Shown in pieces: positions 26,593 through 35,235 of a stretch of DNA of 64,000 nt. The translations under genes and the position numbers were made by a program. Positions within the stretch are counted from its first letter, which is position 1. The number at the start of each line of letters is the position of its first letter. The notes beneath the pieces were generated by a model. It was not told where the DNA came from. It searched no databases and worked only from the letters and a program-made list of their open reading frames with translations. The stretch is from CAYPPG01 sp964412555 (GTDB lineage Bacteria; Hinthialibacterota; Hinthialibacteria; Hinthialibacterales; Hinthialibacteraceae). Where the stretch lies: NCBI GenBank assembly GCA_964412555.1, contig CAYPPG010000041.1, forward strand, positions 5,415 to 69,414, in the 5' to 3' direction.

Positions 26593-28542
26593 TTATTTCT
26601 TATCCCTTTTATTTTTGGGGTTTACGGAAAATACCGGCCGATTATGTTTTCGTGCCGCCATACTGATCCAAGCCATTTTTGAAGGCCCGATTGGTTTTTC
26701 CTCCGGAGATTCATTCTCGATCATTTCTTCTTCATTATACGGCTCTTCAAAGAATTCCTTCGTTATGGATTGTGGACGTTGCCGATAATATTTGACAGAA
26801 TCGTCTCCATTGCCAACCAAGGTATTCCGTTTGACTTTGCTCTTCGCACTGTCCACACACACGATCCCCCCCAGTGGTGGTTTTGTCAAATTCCCGTTGC
26901 GTAAAATTTTGTTGCCGACCACATTCACTTTCGCTTCCAGCAATCGTATACCCGCTCCACCGTTTTCGATGATTTGATTTTTTGAAAGCTCTCCCCCTGC
27001 ACATTGTGAAAAGAACACACCGGGAGACAAAGAAACTACCCCGTTTCCTTGAATTTTGTTGCGCAATACTTTCACACCGTCTGTTCCCCTTGTCGCAATT
27101 CCCGGACCTACATTGCCGCCAATCGTGGAATATTGAATAGTAACATCCGAATGATCTTTAATGCAAATCCCGTATCCGACTTTCATCGGTATTTCATGTT
27201 GAATTCTGCCGTTATCCGTCACGTTGCATGAATCGATGACGGCCGAAGATACACCGCCGATGTGGATTCCCGCGGTATAGGCGTTTTTCACATTGGTATG
27301 CTTGATTTGCACCTCTTTACTCGTGTGCACATAAATGCCATCGTCGTTCGAACGAACGATAGAGCATTGTTCCACTTTCACTGAACGGCTTGATTCTATT
27401 CGAAAACAGGGAGTCGATTCGGTATTTCTTGGTCCTTCGACAAGGAATCCGACAATCTTTACATTCTCGGCGTTTTGGATTTCGAATGGGGGTCCACTTT
27501 CCGGTTCAATTCTCACCATACCCACCGGCTCGGAAATAAGAGTGATATGAGAACGATTTATCCGCACATTTTCCCGATAAATCCCCGATTTCACATAGAT
27601 TTCATAATTCATTGGTGCAAATTGAATCGCTTCATTAATGGAAGAGAAATGATTTGGATTTCCCTCCTGTGAAACATAGATTTTCTTATTCTCCGGAGTG
27701 TGATCCGAGAAACAAAAACTCTCCATTCTGGAACACGAAATCCCTTCCGATGGTGGAGATTCATCGACAAAAGGGTTGGAAACGCTGTTCTTTTTATACG
27801 TTTGAACAATTGTTTCATGATGATTCGGTTTTTCCGGTTGGTTTTCGATCGTGGATGTTTGTAACACTTCTCCCGTATAACCGGATTCATCTCCTTCGCG
27901 CCAATGCAATTCATACAATGCCTGCGGATCCTTGATATTTTTCAAAGATTTTCGACCGAGGGAAGTCACATAATATTTATTTTGCCGAAAAAGTTCTGTG
28001 CTCACATCTTTGGAGATAAAAATCTGATTTGTTCCTGCGAGATCTTGCAATCGTTTAGCGATATTCAGTGTATTGCATTGGTGCTCTAATTTCTCGTTTT
28101 GATAAAACACCTTTCCGAGATGAAGCCCAGCGCTGATGTGAATTCGCTCTGCCTCATTGGCACTTTGGTTGTATAGGTCTAGTTTGCGGAGCGTGGCGAT
28201 AATCGCTTCTGCGGCGACAACCGAATTTTCGAATGCGGCAAGAATCTGATCTCCTCCGCTCAATTCCACATATTTGGGGTGAAAGGATTGGAACGAACTC
28301 AACACATTTTCCTTAAACCGATTCACGATCAACAAAGAGCTTAAATCTCCTCGTTCGCTGAAAAGACGGCTGGAACCGCATAGATCTACAAAGAGAACCG
28401 CCCACAAGCGCCTGTATTTTTCAATCGCCTGTTCGATCTCGTGCCTTTGCTGCAATAACAAAGACAATTGGTCGGATACGGTCTGCGGAATCCTCTCCGG
28501 CCCTTCCTCAAAGGGATTCAAAGGAGACTGCTCTTCCATCAT
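26593..28542 (-). CDS. class III nucleotide cyclase domain fused to a right-handed beta-helix
   Basis: A 649-residue protein without signal peptide or membrane segment, so probably cytoplasmic. Residues 45-215 form a class III adenylate/guanylate cyclase domain: metal Asp53 in FVDLCGSS, Asp98 in SGGDQILAAF, and the transition-state pair Asn160/Arg164 in NIAKRL. The two base-selecting positions are non-standard (Leu94 in place of Lys, Glu153 in place of Asp/Cys). After a 70-residue linker, residues about 287-600 form a right-handed parallel beta-helix (NosD/CASH-like) with many repeats such as GIYVHTSKEVQIKHTNVKNA. The C-terminal tail is charged. The combination is unusual. Confidence 0.85.
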   Translation of the reverse strand: MMEEQSPLNPFEEGPERIPQTVSDQLSLLLQQRHEIEQAIEKYRRLWAVLFVDLCGSSRLFSERGDLSSLLIVNRFKENVLSSFQSFHPKYVELSGGDQILAAFENSVVAAEAIIATLRKLDLYNQSANEAERIHISAGLHLGKVFYQNEKLEHQCNTLNIAKRLQDLAGTNQIFISKDVSTELFRQNKYYVTSLGRKSLKNIKDPQALYELHWREGDESGYTGEVLQTSTIENQPEKPNHHETIVQTYKKNSVSNPFVDESPPSEGISCSRMESFCFSDHTPENKKIYVSQEGNPNHFSSINEAIQFAPMNYEIYVKSGIYRENVRINRSHITLISEPVGMVRIEPESGPPFEIQNAENVKIVGFLVEGPRNTESTPCFRIESSRSVKVEQCSIVRSNDDGIYVHTSKEVQIKHTNVKNAYTAGIHIGGVSSAVIDSCNVTDNGRIQHEIPMKVGYGICIKDHSDVTIQYSTIGGNVGPGIATRGTDGVKVLRNKIQGNGVVSLSPGVFFSQCAGGELSKNQIIENGGAGIRLLEAKVNVVGNKILRNGNLTKPPLGGIVCVDSAKSKVKRNTLVGNGDDSVKYYRQRPQSITKEFFEEPYNEEEMIENESPEEKPIGPSKMAWISMAARKHNRPVFSVNPKNKRDKK

Positions 28543-28655
28543 GAACGATTACCTCGAGCGGCCATCCAACACACCGCTCAACACACACTTACATTACAAA
28601 ATACTCATGCCCTAATGGGCACAACGAACGAAAAAAGATACACACGCTCTATAAT

Positions 28656-28673
28656 GCGGGCAGGGATGCCCGC
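28656..28673. repeat. intergenic palindrome, CA-GGGA-TG class
   Basis: GCGGGCA, GGGA and TGCCCGC form a perfect 7-base hairpin in the spacer between the cyclase/helix gene and the GH99-like gene. No T-run follows. It belongs with the palindromes near 26.45 and 58.35 kb. Confidence 0.6.
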
Positions 28674-28808
28674 GCTCCAGTATTAAGATAGAAACGAACG
28701 TCGATAGAAATTACCATTATTTCGCATGAATTAGAAGGGGATTGAAATTGAACCGACGTATTTCCATAATAATCCATACATGAGTATTTTAATTAGGAGA
28801 GAATGGAT

Positions 28809-30632
28809 ATGGTTTCGAACAATCAAAGAAGTATGACGCCTACATGGAGTAATAGGCTTATCATCACCTTGTCGATAATATTGTGGATTTGCTTTCCAGC
28901 AGAAGCGGCAAATGGTTTTGAAGGCAAACCGTATACGGATGGCGATGTTTATGCTGATACCTGGGTGGCTACGGATGCGCTTGGAAGAACAGTTCCGGGA
29001 TTCCAGGAATGTGGATCCATCAAAAAGAATAAGTGGATTGGAATCTTTTATTGGACATGGCATATTCCAGGCAGAGGCGGTCCGAACGATAATACCAAAC
29101 TCATTGCCAAAGCCAAAGACGGAAAAGTGGATTGGCCGACCGAGCATAGGACGCATCATTGGGGGGAACCGGAACTCGGGTACTATTTAATGACAGATCC
29201 TTTCGTGATTCGAAAGCATGCTTCCATGCTAGTGGATGCGGGGATCGATGCCATCTTTTTTGATACGACCAATCCACCCTTTACCTGGAAAGATGAATAC
29301 GAGGCATTGTGCCGAGAGTATACGGCCATGCGTGAAGAGGGAGCGCGTACGCCTGCCATTGCATTTATTGCGCCTTTCGGGGATCCTCGGCCGGTTGTGA
29401 AGCGGCTTTGGAAGGATTTATACGAGACGGATCATTGGAAAGAACTTTGGTTTCAATGGAAAGGCAAACCCTTGTTGCTGGCGAACAAAGAATTCATCGA
29501 CAATGAGGAAATGCTGAACTTCTTTACATTTCGGCGGCCTATGCCGGATTATTGGATCGGACCGACGGGCGCGAATCAGTGGAGTTGGTTGGAAGTGTAT
29601 CCTCAGCACGTCTTCAGAAATAGTAAGGGGGACGCGGAACAAATGAGTGTCGGTGTAGCGCAAAACGCTCTACCCAATACGCCCGGCCCTGCACCGATGA
29701 GCCATAAGGCCGGTGCGATGGGACGCAGTTGGCATAACGGAAAAAAGGATGAACGGGACGGCGCAGTGAATCTTGGTTTGAATTTTGATGAGCAATGGTC
29801 GCGTGCGATGAAAGTAAATCCGCAGTTTCTCTTTGTAACGGGATGGAACGAGTGGATCGCCGGACGTTATACGGAATGGTTCAAATACACGGATGAAGAC
29901 TGCTATTACCCCGGCGGCTTGTTCGTGGATCAATATACGCAAGAATACAGCCGCGATTGTGAGCCGATGCGGGGAGGCCATGGGGATAATTACTACTACC
30001 AATTGGCGAGTTGGGCACGTCGTTTCAAAGGCGTAAGGGAACGGCCGAAAGCGAAAGGACCAAGCCGGATCGTCATCGACGGACAGTTCCATGACTGGGA
30101 GCCCGTCTCGCCTGAATTCCGGGATACAATCGGTGACACGATTCATCGCGACCATCCAGGCTATGGAGAACTGGTGTATCACAATCATACCGGCCGCAAT
30201 GATTTCGTGATCGCTAAAGCCGCTTACGATAAAGAGAATCTCTATTTTTTTATCCAAACCCTAAAGCCAATCTCTCCTCGAACAGACCGGCATTGGATGA
30301 TGCTATTACTCGATTCGGATCAAGATGCAAGCACCGGTTGGTTGGGATATGATTTCATCGTGAATCATGAGGTATTGAGCGATGAGAATTCAACCTTGAA
30401 AGCATGGTGTGACGATTCATGGAAAACCATAGGATCAATCGACTATCAAGTGAACGGGAATGGGATGGAACTTCAGATTCCGCGTGAGAGTGTCGTCGGG
30501 AAAGAGAAAACTCCGACCTTTGATTTTCATTGGGTTGACAATATTCAGGAATTTGGGGATGTCTCGGAATTGGGGCTTAATGGAGACAGCGCACCGAATC
30601 GGCGCTGGAATTACCGGTTTGAAGTGTACTGA
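28809..30632 (+). CDS. secreted GH71/GH99-like glycoside hydrolase with C-terminal sugar-binding domain
   Basis: A 607-residue exported protein (signal peptide to about residue 33, ending AEAA). The catalytic half has FYWTWHIPG, HHWGEPELGYYLMTDP, DAIFFDTTNPPFTW and VTGWNEWIAG, the pattern of GH99-like/WbsX glycosidases. The C-terminal part (from about 420, IVIDGQFHDWEPV and DKENLYFFIQT) is a CBM9-like domain. The frame also opens at 28803, but AGGAG is 9 bases from the ATG at 28809 and only 3 from the other. Substrate is unknown. The chain ends in RFEVY, part of the last strand rather than a tail. Confidence 0.82.
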   Translation: MVSNNQRSMTPTWSNRLIITLSIILWICFPAEAANGFEGKPYTDGDVYADTWVATDALGRTVPGFQECGSIKKNKWIGIFYWTWHIPGRGGPNDNTKLIAKAKDGKVDWPTEHRTHHWGEPELGYYLMTDPFVIRKHASMLVDAGIDAIFFDTTNPPFTWKDEYEALCREYTAMREEGARTPAIAFIAPFGDPRPVVKRLWKDLYETDHWKELWFQWKGKPLLLANKEFIDNEEMLNFFTFRRPMPDYWIGPTGANQWSWLEVYPQHVFRNSKGDAEQMSVGVAQNALPNTPGPAPMSHKAGAMGRSWHNGKKDERDGAVNLGLNFDEQWSRAMKVNPQFLFVTGWNEWIAGRYTEWFKYTDEDCYYPGGLFVDQYTQEYSRDCEPMRGGHGDNYYYQLASWARRFKGVRERPKAKGPSRIVIDGQFHDWEPVSPEFRDTIGDTIHRDHPGYGELVYHNHTGRNDFVIAKAAYDKENLYFFIQTLKPISPRTDRHWMMLLLDSDQDASTGWLGYDFIVNHEVLSDENSTLKAWCDDSWKTIGSIDYQVNGNGMELQIPRESVVGKEKTPTFDFHWVDNIQEFGDVSELGLNGDSAPNRRWNYRFEVY

Positions 30633-30635
30633 TTG

Positions 30636-31490
30636 CTAAATCATCTTTTTCAATGTTTTCAAGCATTCCCTGGGGACGTCAAATCCTTTCCCTTGCACTT
30701 CGCCTTGTTCGACGATATACCACCTCGTTCTGTGCTGTGTTTTGCAAAGCTCGATAATTTCAGCCCATGTCGGATCTTCCACTTCGAGTGGGGCGCCTTC
30801 ATATCCTTTGATGTGGACTGTGGTCGCTCGATTGGGGAATTTTTTCAAGATGGCAATCGGATCGCCGCCGCCTTGGGCGCAATTGCCAGTGTCGAGTTGC
30901 ATGATCACTTCCGGCTTCGTTTGGCTGAAAAGAAGATCCCATCCAGTCGTGCCTTCAAATTTGTTGAAATCAAAACCGTGACAGTGATAGCCGACTCTCA
31001 TTCGATTTTCGCGTGCTTTTACGGAGGATTCATTGAGGATGTTGGCGAACTTTTTGATCGATTCGGGGGATTCCATTAAATTTCTCGCTGCGGCGACGAT
31101 TAGATAGCGATTCCCTAAAATCCGGTTATTCCGGATTGTCCGGTCGAAATTCTCTTCCGAGAGTGCATCCACGCTCATATGGATTCCGCAGCAACGTATG
31201 TTGTTTGCGTCCAGCAGCTTGCGCAACTGTTCAGCGCTCCATTCCTTATAAATATTTTCCGTTCCCCCATACCCCCAAAACTCCACACCTTGATAGCCCA
31301 TTTCAGCCAGTTTTTGAATACAACCGGCTACATCATTTTCAAATGCAGAGCGAACGCAATAAAGTTGAATTCCGATTCGCGGCTCACGATTTCTGCGTCT
31401 TTCCTGTGCCAGGACTGTACCGACTGTTCCTTGCAATAACGCCGCTGCTCCGGTACATGATAGTAAAAATTCTCTTCTTCGAACATCCAT
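30636..31490 (-). CDS. Tat-exported sugar isomerase/epimerase-like TIM-barrel protein
   Basis: A 284-residue protein with a twin-arginine signal (RRREFLLS at residues 4-11, then a hydrophobic stretch ending LAQE). The body is a xylose isomerase-like TIM barrel: IGIQLYCVRSAFENDV, GYQGVEFWGYGG, VGYHCHGFDFNKFEG, MQLDTGNC and VHIKGYEG, with metal-type Glu, Asp and His residues. Such proteins are common in planctomycete-like genomes together with Gfo/Idh oxidoreductases. Substrate is not determinable. It converges with the GH99-like gene, ending 3 bases after it. Confidence 0.88.
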   Translation of the reverse strand: MDVRRREFLLSCTGAAALLQGTVGTVLAQERRRNREPRIGIQLYCVRSAFENDVAGCIQKLAEMGYQGVEFWGYGGTENIYKEWSAEQLRKLLDANNIRCCGIHMSVDALSEENFDRTIRNNRILGNRYLIVAAARNLMESPESIKKFANILNESSVKARENRMRVGYHCHGFDFNKFEGTTGWDLLFSQTKPEVIMQLDTGNCAQGGGDPIAILKKFPNRATTVHIKGYEGAPLEVEDPTWAEIIELCKTQHRTRWYIVEQGEVQGKGFDVPRECLKTLKKMI

Positions 31491-31671
31491 CTTCTTTCTC
31501 CTCGATCCATTAATGTTTTGTTCAAAAAAATGAGATTAATTCTTGACATAGTTTCCATGAAAAGTGGATTTTCTACAATCCCCAAAAGATATGCCTGTGA
31601 CTTGGTATGGATGAATTATGCAGTTGCACTGTTTCGGACGGTTATGTTTATACTTTCTACAAAAACTGTTA

Positions 31672-32658
31672 TTAGGAGGGACTCTTTTTTCGGATGTATA
31701 AGAAAAGCGCAGACCAGCATACAGCAATAAAAGTGAGAAAACAAAATGTATCCGGATGAAAAAGTAGATTGAAAATATCGCCCTCTGCTACCGGAATCGT
31801 TTTTGGGGTAACAGAGAGATTCCTCGTTTTTGCTTGAGAGTTTAGAGTCTGTGAGATAGTTTGCCGTTGATTATGGTCGTTGTAAGCCAATTGTATCGAT
31901 TTTCGAACGGTTGGCGATGGAGTGGAATGAAAGTCATTCTTCAATCCTATATTCAGTTTTGGTGTCGCAGTTGGTTTGACGATATTTTTTTGCCGACAGA
32001 TTACCGGATCAGTCGTCGTGGGAAACTTTGTACTAGTGGACAGGGAATCTTGGGAGGTCTCGTCTTCCATCCCCTTGAAAAATTTGGTGAATTCGTCATG
32101 CCATTCCACTTCTCCGATGACAATTTGTTCGATAGGAAGCGAGAAACCGTTTTCATCGGATATTGTTTCGTCGTGAAATGTACTGCTTGTATCGGATCGA
32201 TTGACTGATTCAATATCCGATAGCATCGGATCGGAATGAATGAGTGAATCCGGATTCAAATTGTTCTCAATAATTAGATGATTCACAATGATGACTGCCG
32301 GTTCTCCTGGCTGCATTGTTGGAGATATATTCAGTGCAGTCGGAGGCGGTACAGTCGGAAATGATTGCTGGTTACTGCTATCACTGCTATCCGATGTAGA
32401 ACCGGATCTCGGTGTTTGCCTTTCTTGCTTGGCTCCGTCAACTACCGGTGTAAAATTTGGAGGAATTTCTATTGGTGTCGGTGTGACGGTTGGCGTCGGT
32501 GTCATTCGAAATTCCGGAGAATTCGTAGGAGTAGGAGTCGCTGTACTTTCTGACAAAAAGAGATCATTTTGGCCGCCGGTCTGACTTGCATCCGCAAAAT
32601 CCGCCTGCGCCCATGCTCCGACTAATAAAGTGATACCAATGAGAAGCGTCTGGAACAT
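31672..32658 (-). CDS. secreted Thr/Pro-rich protein with C-terminal membrane anchor
   Basis: A 328-residue protein that I do not recognise. It has a signal peptide (about 1-18, ending AWAQA), a low-complexity Thr-Pro-rich stretch near residues 38-68 (repeats of TPTP), a Ser/Thr/Asn-rich middle with no visible domain, and a single hydrophobic segment near the C-terminus followed by basic residues (YIRKKSPS). That layout suggests a surface protein held by its C-terminus. No ribosome site is obvious. Coding status rests on the length of the frame and its regular composition. Confidence 0.65.
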   Translation of the reverse strand: MFQTLLIGITLLVGAWAQADFADASQTGGQNDLFLSESTATPTPTNSPEFRMTPTPTVTPTPIEIPPNFTPVVDGAKQERQTPRSGSTSDSSDSSNQQSFPTVPPPTALNISPTMQPGEPAVIIVNHLIIENNLNPDSLIHSDPMLSDIESVNRSDTSSTFHDETISDENGFSLPIEQIVIGEVEWHDEFTKFFKGMEDETSQDSLSTSTKFPTTTDPVICRQKNIVKPTATPKLNIGLKNDFHSTPSPTVRKSIQLAYNDHNQRQTISQTLNSQAKTRNLSVTPKTIPVAEGDIFNLLFHPDTFCFLTFIAVCWSALFLYIRKKSPS

Positions 32659-32854
32659 GATCGTACGATTGCCGATTCGTAACCGCCCGAAAACATGGAA
32701 GTTATCGATTGTAGGGCGGTTAGGATTCCAAAAAAAAAACGGAATTCATACTTTTATATCTGATAAAGTATCATGGGTATGGTAACGTAAAAAAAGGAAA
32801 AAGTCAGGATGAGCAGGGGTTTTTTTACGATTTTTTTGAAGAAATTTGGTTCAA

Positions 32855-34576
32855 TTAGCCGGGGGAAGGATTGTCTAAAAATTCTACCGCTTTTTCAAAC
32901 CAATCCGCCGGAGGGCTTTCATGGCCCATTCCGGGAACTTGAATGTAAAGAGCATGATTTAAATACTTCTTGTACCCCATTTCATAATAACAATAGGTTT
33001 GCTCCCTGTTCATGTCAGTGTCACCGGTCAAGAATACATAGCGCCCATATTTTCCAGCATGAGACAGATAGTGAATATCCGGTTTGGCGAAACTGGCCGG
33101 GTAGAAATATCCCGGTTTACTCGGTACTTCCATCCGTTGCCAATAATTGACACCGATCATGAAGATTCCGCCTGCAAAGACATCGGGATAGTGAAACGCC
33201 ATCATGCTGGACACACGGCCACCGCCTGACAGACCTGCTATATAAACCCGGTTGGGATCGATTTTGTACCGTTTTTGCATGTTGTATGCCGCGTCGAGGG
33301 CTAGGGATATTCTTCGGGTATAAATATCTTTATCGTTTCCGGAATTGTCGGCGCCAATCCAAATCAATTTGTGCTGGTTCAGAATATTCTTCCAACCTTT
33401 CGGATGAATACCGCCGTCATCCCCGGGTGAAACCCAAACGAGCAACCCGTATGGGATGTTGGGATGGTAATCTTCCGGTACATAGACTTCATAACTTTCC
33501 TCTTCGATTTTGTAATAATGGCCGGTGCGCTCGCCTCGTTTCAATTTGAATTTCATTCTTTTTGCCATTTCACCGAGATCGGATAAGGGGCTATGTTCTT
33601 TGAATTGAGTCTTGAAGGAGCCGGTTTTGATATTCGGATCGTCTAATTTCGAGGAGACGGAATTGTGATTTTCTGTAAAACGGGAATGATTCGGCAACGG
33701 TGGGGAAGGATTTCCAGTAAGATATCCGTATTTCGATAAAAATTGATCGATCCACTGGAATGTTTTGTTCACCCAATAGGATTTTGCGAAGAATCCATGA
33801 TTTTCACCGTTTGCTGTAAACAGTTCTGCTGGAAAACCGAATTCTTTGGCGCGGGTGATATATTCTTTCCCTTGCGGGAGAAGAGGATCGAGAGAACCGT
33901 ACATCAAGAGTGTCGGAGGCATATCCGCAGTAAGGTGAAGGAGCGGAGAAAGTGATTTGGCAGTAGCCGAGGAACCGATTCGTTTGATCATGTCCGATGT
34001 CCATAGATTCAATAACGGATTGAAAAGAATGAGCAAATTCGGTTTGGAAGAGATCGAATGATCTTCACCGGATGATTCGAAATTTGTTGTTGTAAATGCG
34101 CAAGCTGCGGCGTGTCCTCCGTCCGATGCCCCCGCGACTGCAATACGCTTTGGATCAAGACTGAGTGTTTCAGCGTTGGCTCGTAACCAACGTATGGCAC
34201 TTTTCCCGTCTTCGACATTGTAAAATGCCTTGAACTCGTATCGAGGACCGACGCGGTAATCGACTCTGGCGGCAATCATCCCGCGTTTAGCCAGATAGTC
34301 GGCATATTCCGTGAATTGACCGGTATTTCCACCCACCCAGGCTCCACCGAAAAAAAAGACGATCGCCGGCCGGCGATCATTTTGCGTCCAATTCGTGGGA
34401 AAATGGATGAAAAGGGATAGGTCGCCATGGAGGGTATGTTTATAAACAAATCGTTTGACTTCTATTTTGGATCCGTTTGTTTGAGCGGTTCCATTCATGG
34501 TCAAAGACAAAATCAATAGGACAGCGCATGGTATGAACAGAACCGGTTTCCGGAATAGGCGGCAGCGTCGATTCAT
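32855..34576 (-). CDS. secreted double alpha/beta-hydrolase (two esterase domains)
   Basis: A 573-residue exported protein with two hydrolase domains in series. The signal peptide ends near residue 31. Domain 1 (about 38-285) is BD-FAE/acetylesterase-like: FFFGGAWVGG oxyanion region at 75-83, nucleophile Ser151 in GASDGG, Asp230 and His260. Domain 2 (about 345-570) resembles PHB-depolymerase/feruloyl esterase types, with Ser450 in GLSGGG and His552 in GMGHESPP. A Pro/Ser/Asn-rich linker joins them. This pairing suggests removal of ester groups (acetyl, feruloyl) from polysaccharide; the substrate is inferred. Confidence 0.88.
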   Translation of the reverse strand: MNRRCRLFRKPVLFIPCAVLLILSLTMNGTAQTNGSKIEVKRFVYKHTLHGDLSLFIHFPTNWTQNDRRPAIVFFFGGAWVGGNTGQFTEYADYLAKRGMIAARVDYRVGPRYEFKAFYNVEDGKSAIRWLRANAETLSLDPKRIAVAGASDGGHAAACAFTTTNFESSGEDHSISSKPNLLILFNPLLNLWTSDMIKRIGSSATAKSLSPLLHLTADMPPTLLMYGSLDPLLPQGKEYITRAKEFGFPAELFTANGENHGFFAKSYWVNKTFQWIDQFLSKYGYLTGNPSPPLPNHSRFTENHNSVSSKLDDPNIKTGSFKTQFKEHSPLSDLGEMAKRMKFKLKRGERTGHYYKIEEESYEVYVPEDYHPNIPYGLLVWVSPGDDGGIHPKGWKNILNQHKLIWIGADNSGNDKDIYTRRISLALDAAYNMQKRYKIDPNRVYIAGLSGGGRVSSMMAFHYPDVFAGGIFMIGVNYWQRMEVPSKPGYFYPASFAKPDIHYLSHAGKYGRYVFLTGDTDMNREQTYCYYEMGYKKYLNHALYIQVPGMGHESPPADWFEKAVEFLDNPSPG

Positions 34577-34613
34577 GTTTCTTTCTTCCTCGTAGAGAAT
34601 GGAAAGAATGGAT

Positions 34614-34640
34614 GGTGGGTTTCGCTTTGCTCAACCCACC
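34614..34640. repeat. intergenic palindrome, TCGCTTTGCTC loop class
   Basis: Perfect 8-base arms GGTGGGTT and AACCCACC enclose TCGCTTTGCTC. It lies between the double-esterase gene start and the receiver gene. Its loop is of the same type as those at 13304 and 61328, with unrelated arms. It is not followed by a T-run. Confidence 0.6.
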
Positions 34641-34707
34641 CAACCTATGTAAGAGGGATAGCAGAAAAAGGAAAATGTGTCAGGTTCAATCGGATGAAAA
34701 AATGATT

Positions 34708-35148
34708 TTAACTGGCCATCGATTCCACTCGAGGTACGGAAGCGACTGCCAAGCAGTGTTTGACGCCGTTGTATATCTGCTGTGGATTGGAATTTCGCGC
34801 AATGGAGAAAGATACACCTTGGGCGGTTACATCGATGGAGCGCAAAGGCACTCCGGCACGGTTCAGGAACAGGATTTTGCCTTTGGGCCGTTTCTGTTTG
34901 ATGACAGAGAGGACGGTTGAACCGTTGAAGGACGGCATATTTTCGTCATAAATGATCAAATCGGGATTTTTGGCCAAGACATTTCCGATTGCTTCCGCTG
35001 GTGTAAGCGCATTGAAAAGAATGGCGCCGTGCGGAGAGAGGGTTTCGTGAATCAATCGCGTCAATTCCTGATCTGCGGAAATAATGAAGATTTTTTTACC
35101 ATGAAAAACTCTAGTTGTTTTTTTGTTCGTATCGATCTGTTTTAGCAT
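34708..35148 (-). CDS. degenerate stand-alone response-regulator receiver domain
   Basis: A 146-residue CheY-like domain. The phosphoacceptor Asp68 is present in IIYDENMPSFNG, and Asp26 in IISADQE supplies one acid. The conserved Thr/Ser position is Asn96 (LFLNRAG) and the conserved Lys position is Arg118, so normal phospho-signalling is doubtful. There is no output domain and no kinase gene nearby. It lies between the Gfo/Idh gene and the double esterase, on the same strand. It may be a phosphate-independent adaptor. Confidence 0.75.
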   Translation of the reverse strand: MLKQIDTNKKTTRVFHGKKIFIISADQELTRLIHETLSPHGAILFNALTPAEAIGNVLAKNPDLIIYDENMPSFNGSTVLSVIKQKRPKGKILFLNRAGVPLRSIDVTAQGVSFSIARNSNPQQIYNGVKHCLAVASVPRVESMAS

Positions 35149-35235
35149 TCCTTGTGTATCTCTTTTTTTCTTCTACTTTCACTTAATATTGTATCACGTC
35201 AACTGAAAAATGACTGATGAAGAGAGAAAAAAGAG

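Noticed and set aside
30600..30632. C-terminal RFEVY of the GH99-like protein as another WxxY tail
   Set aside because: It has Tyr at the end but the residues belong to the final strand of the CBM9-like domain (RRWNYRFEVY) and lack the Trp at the right spacing.
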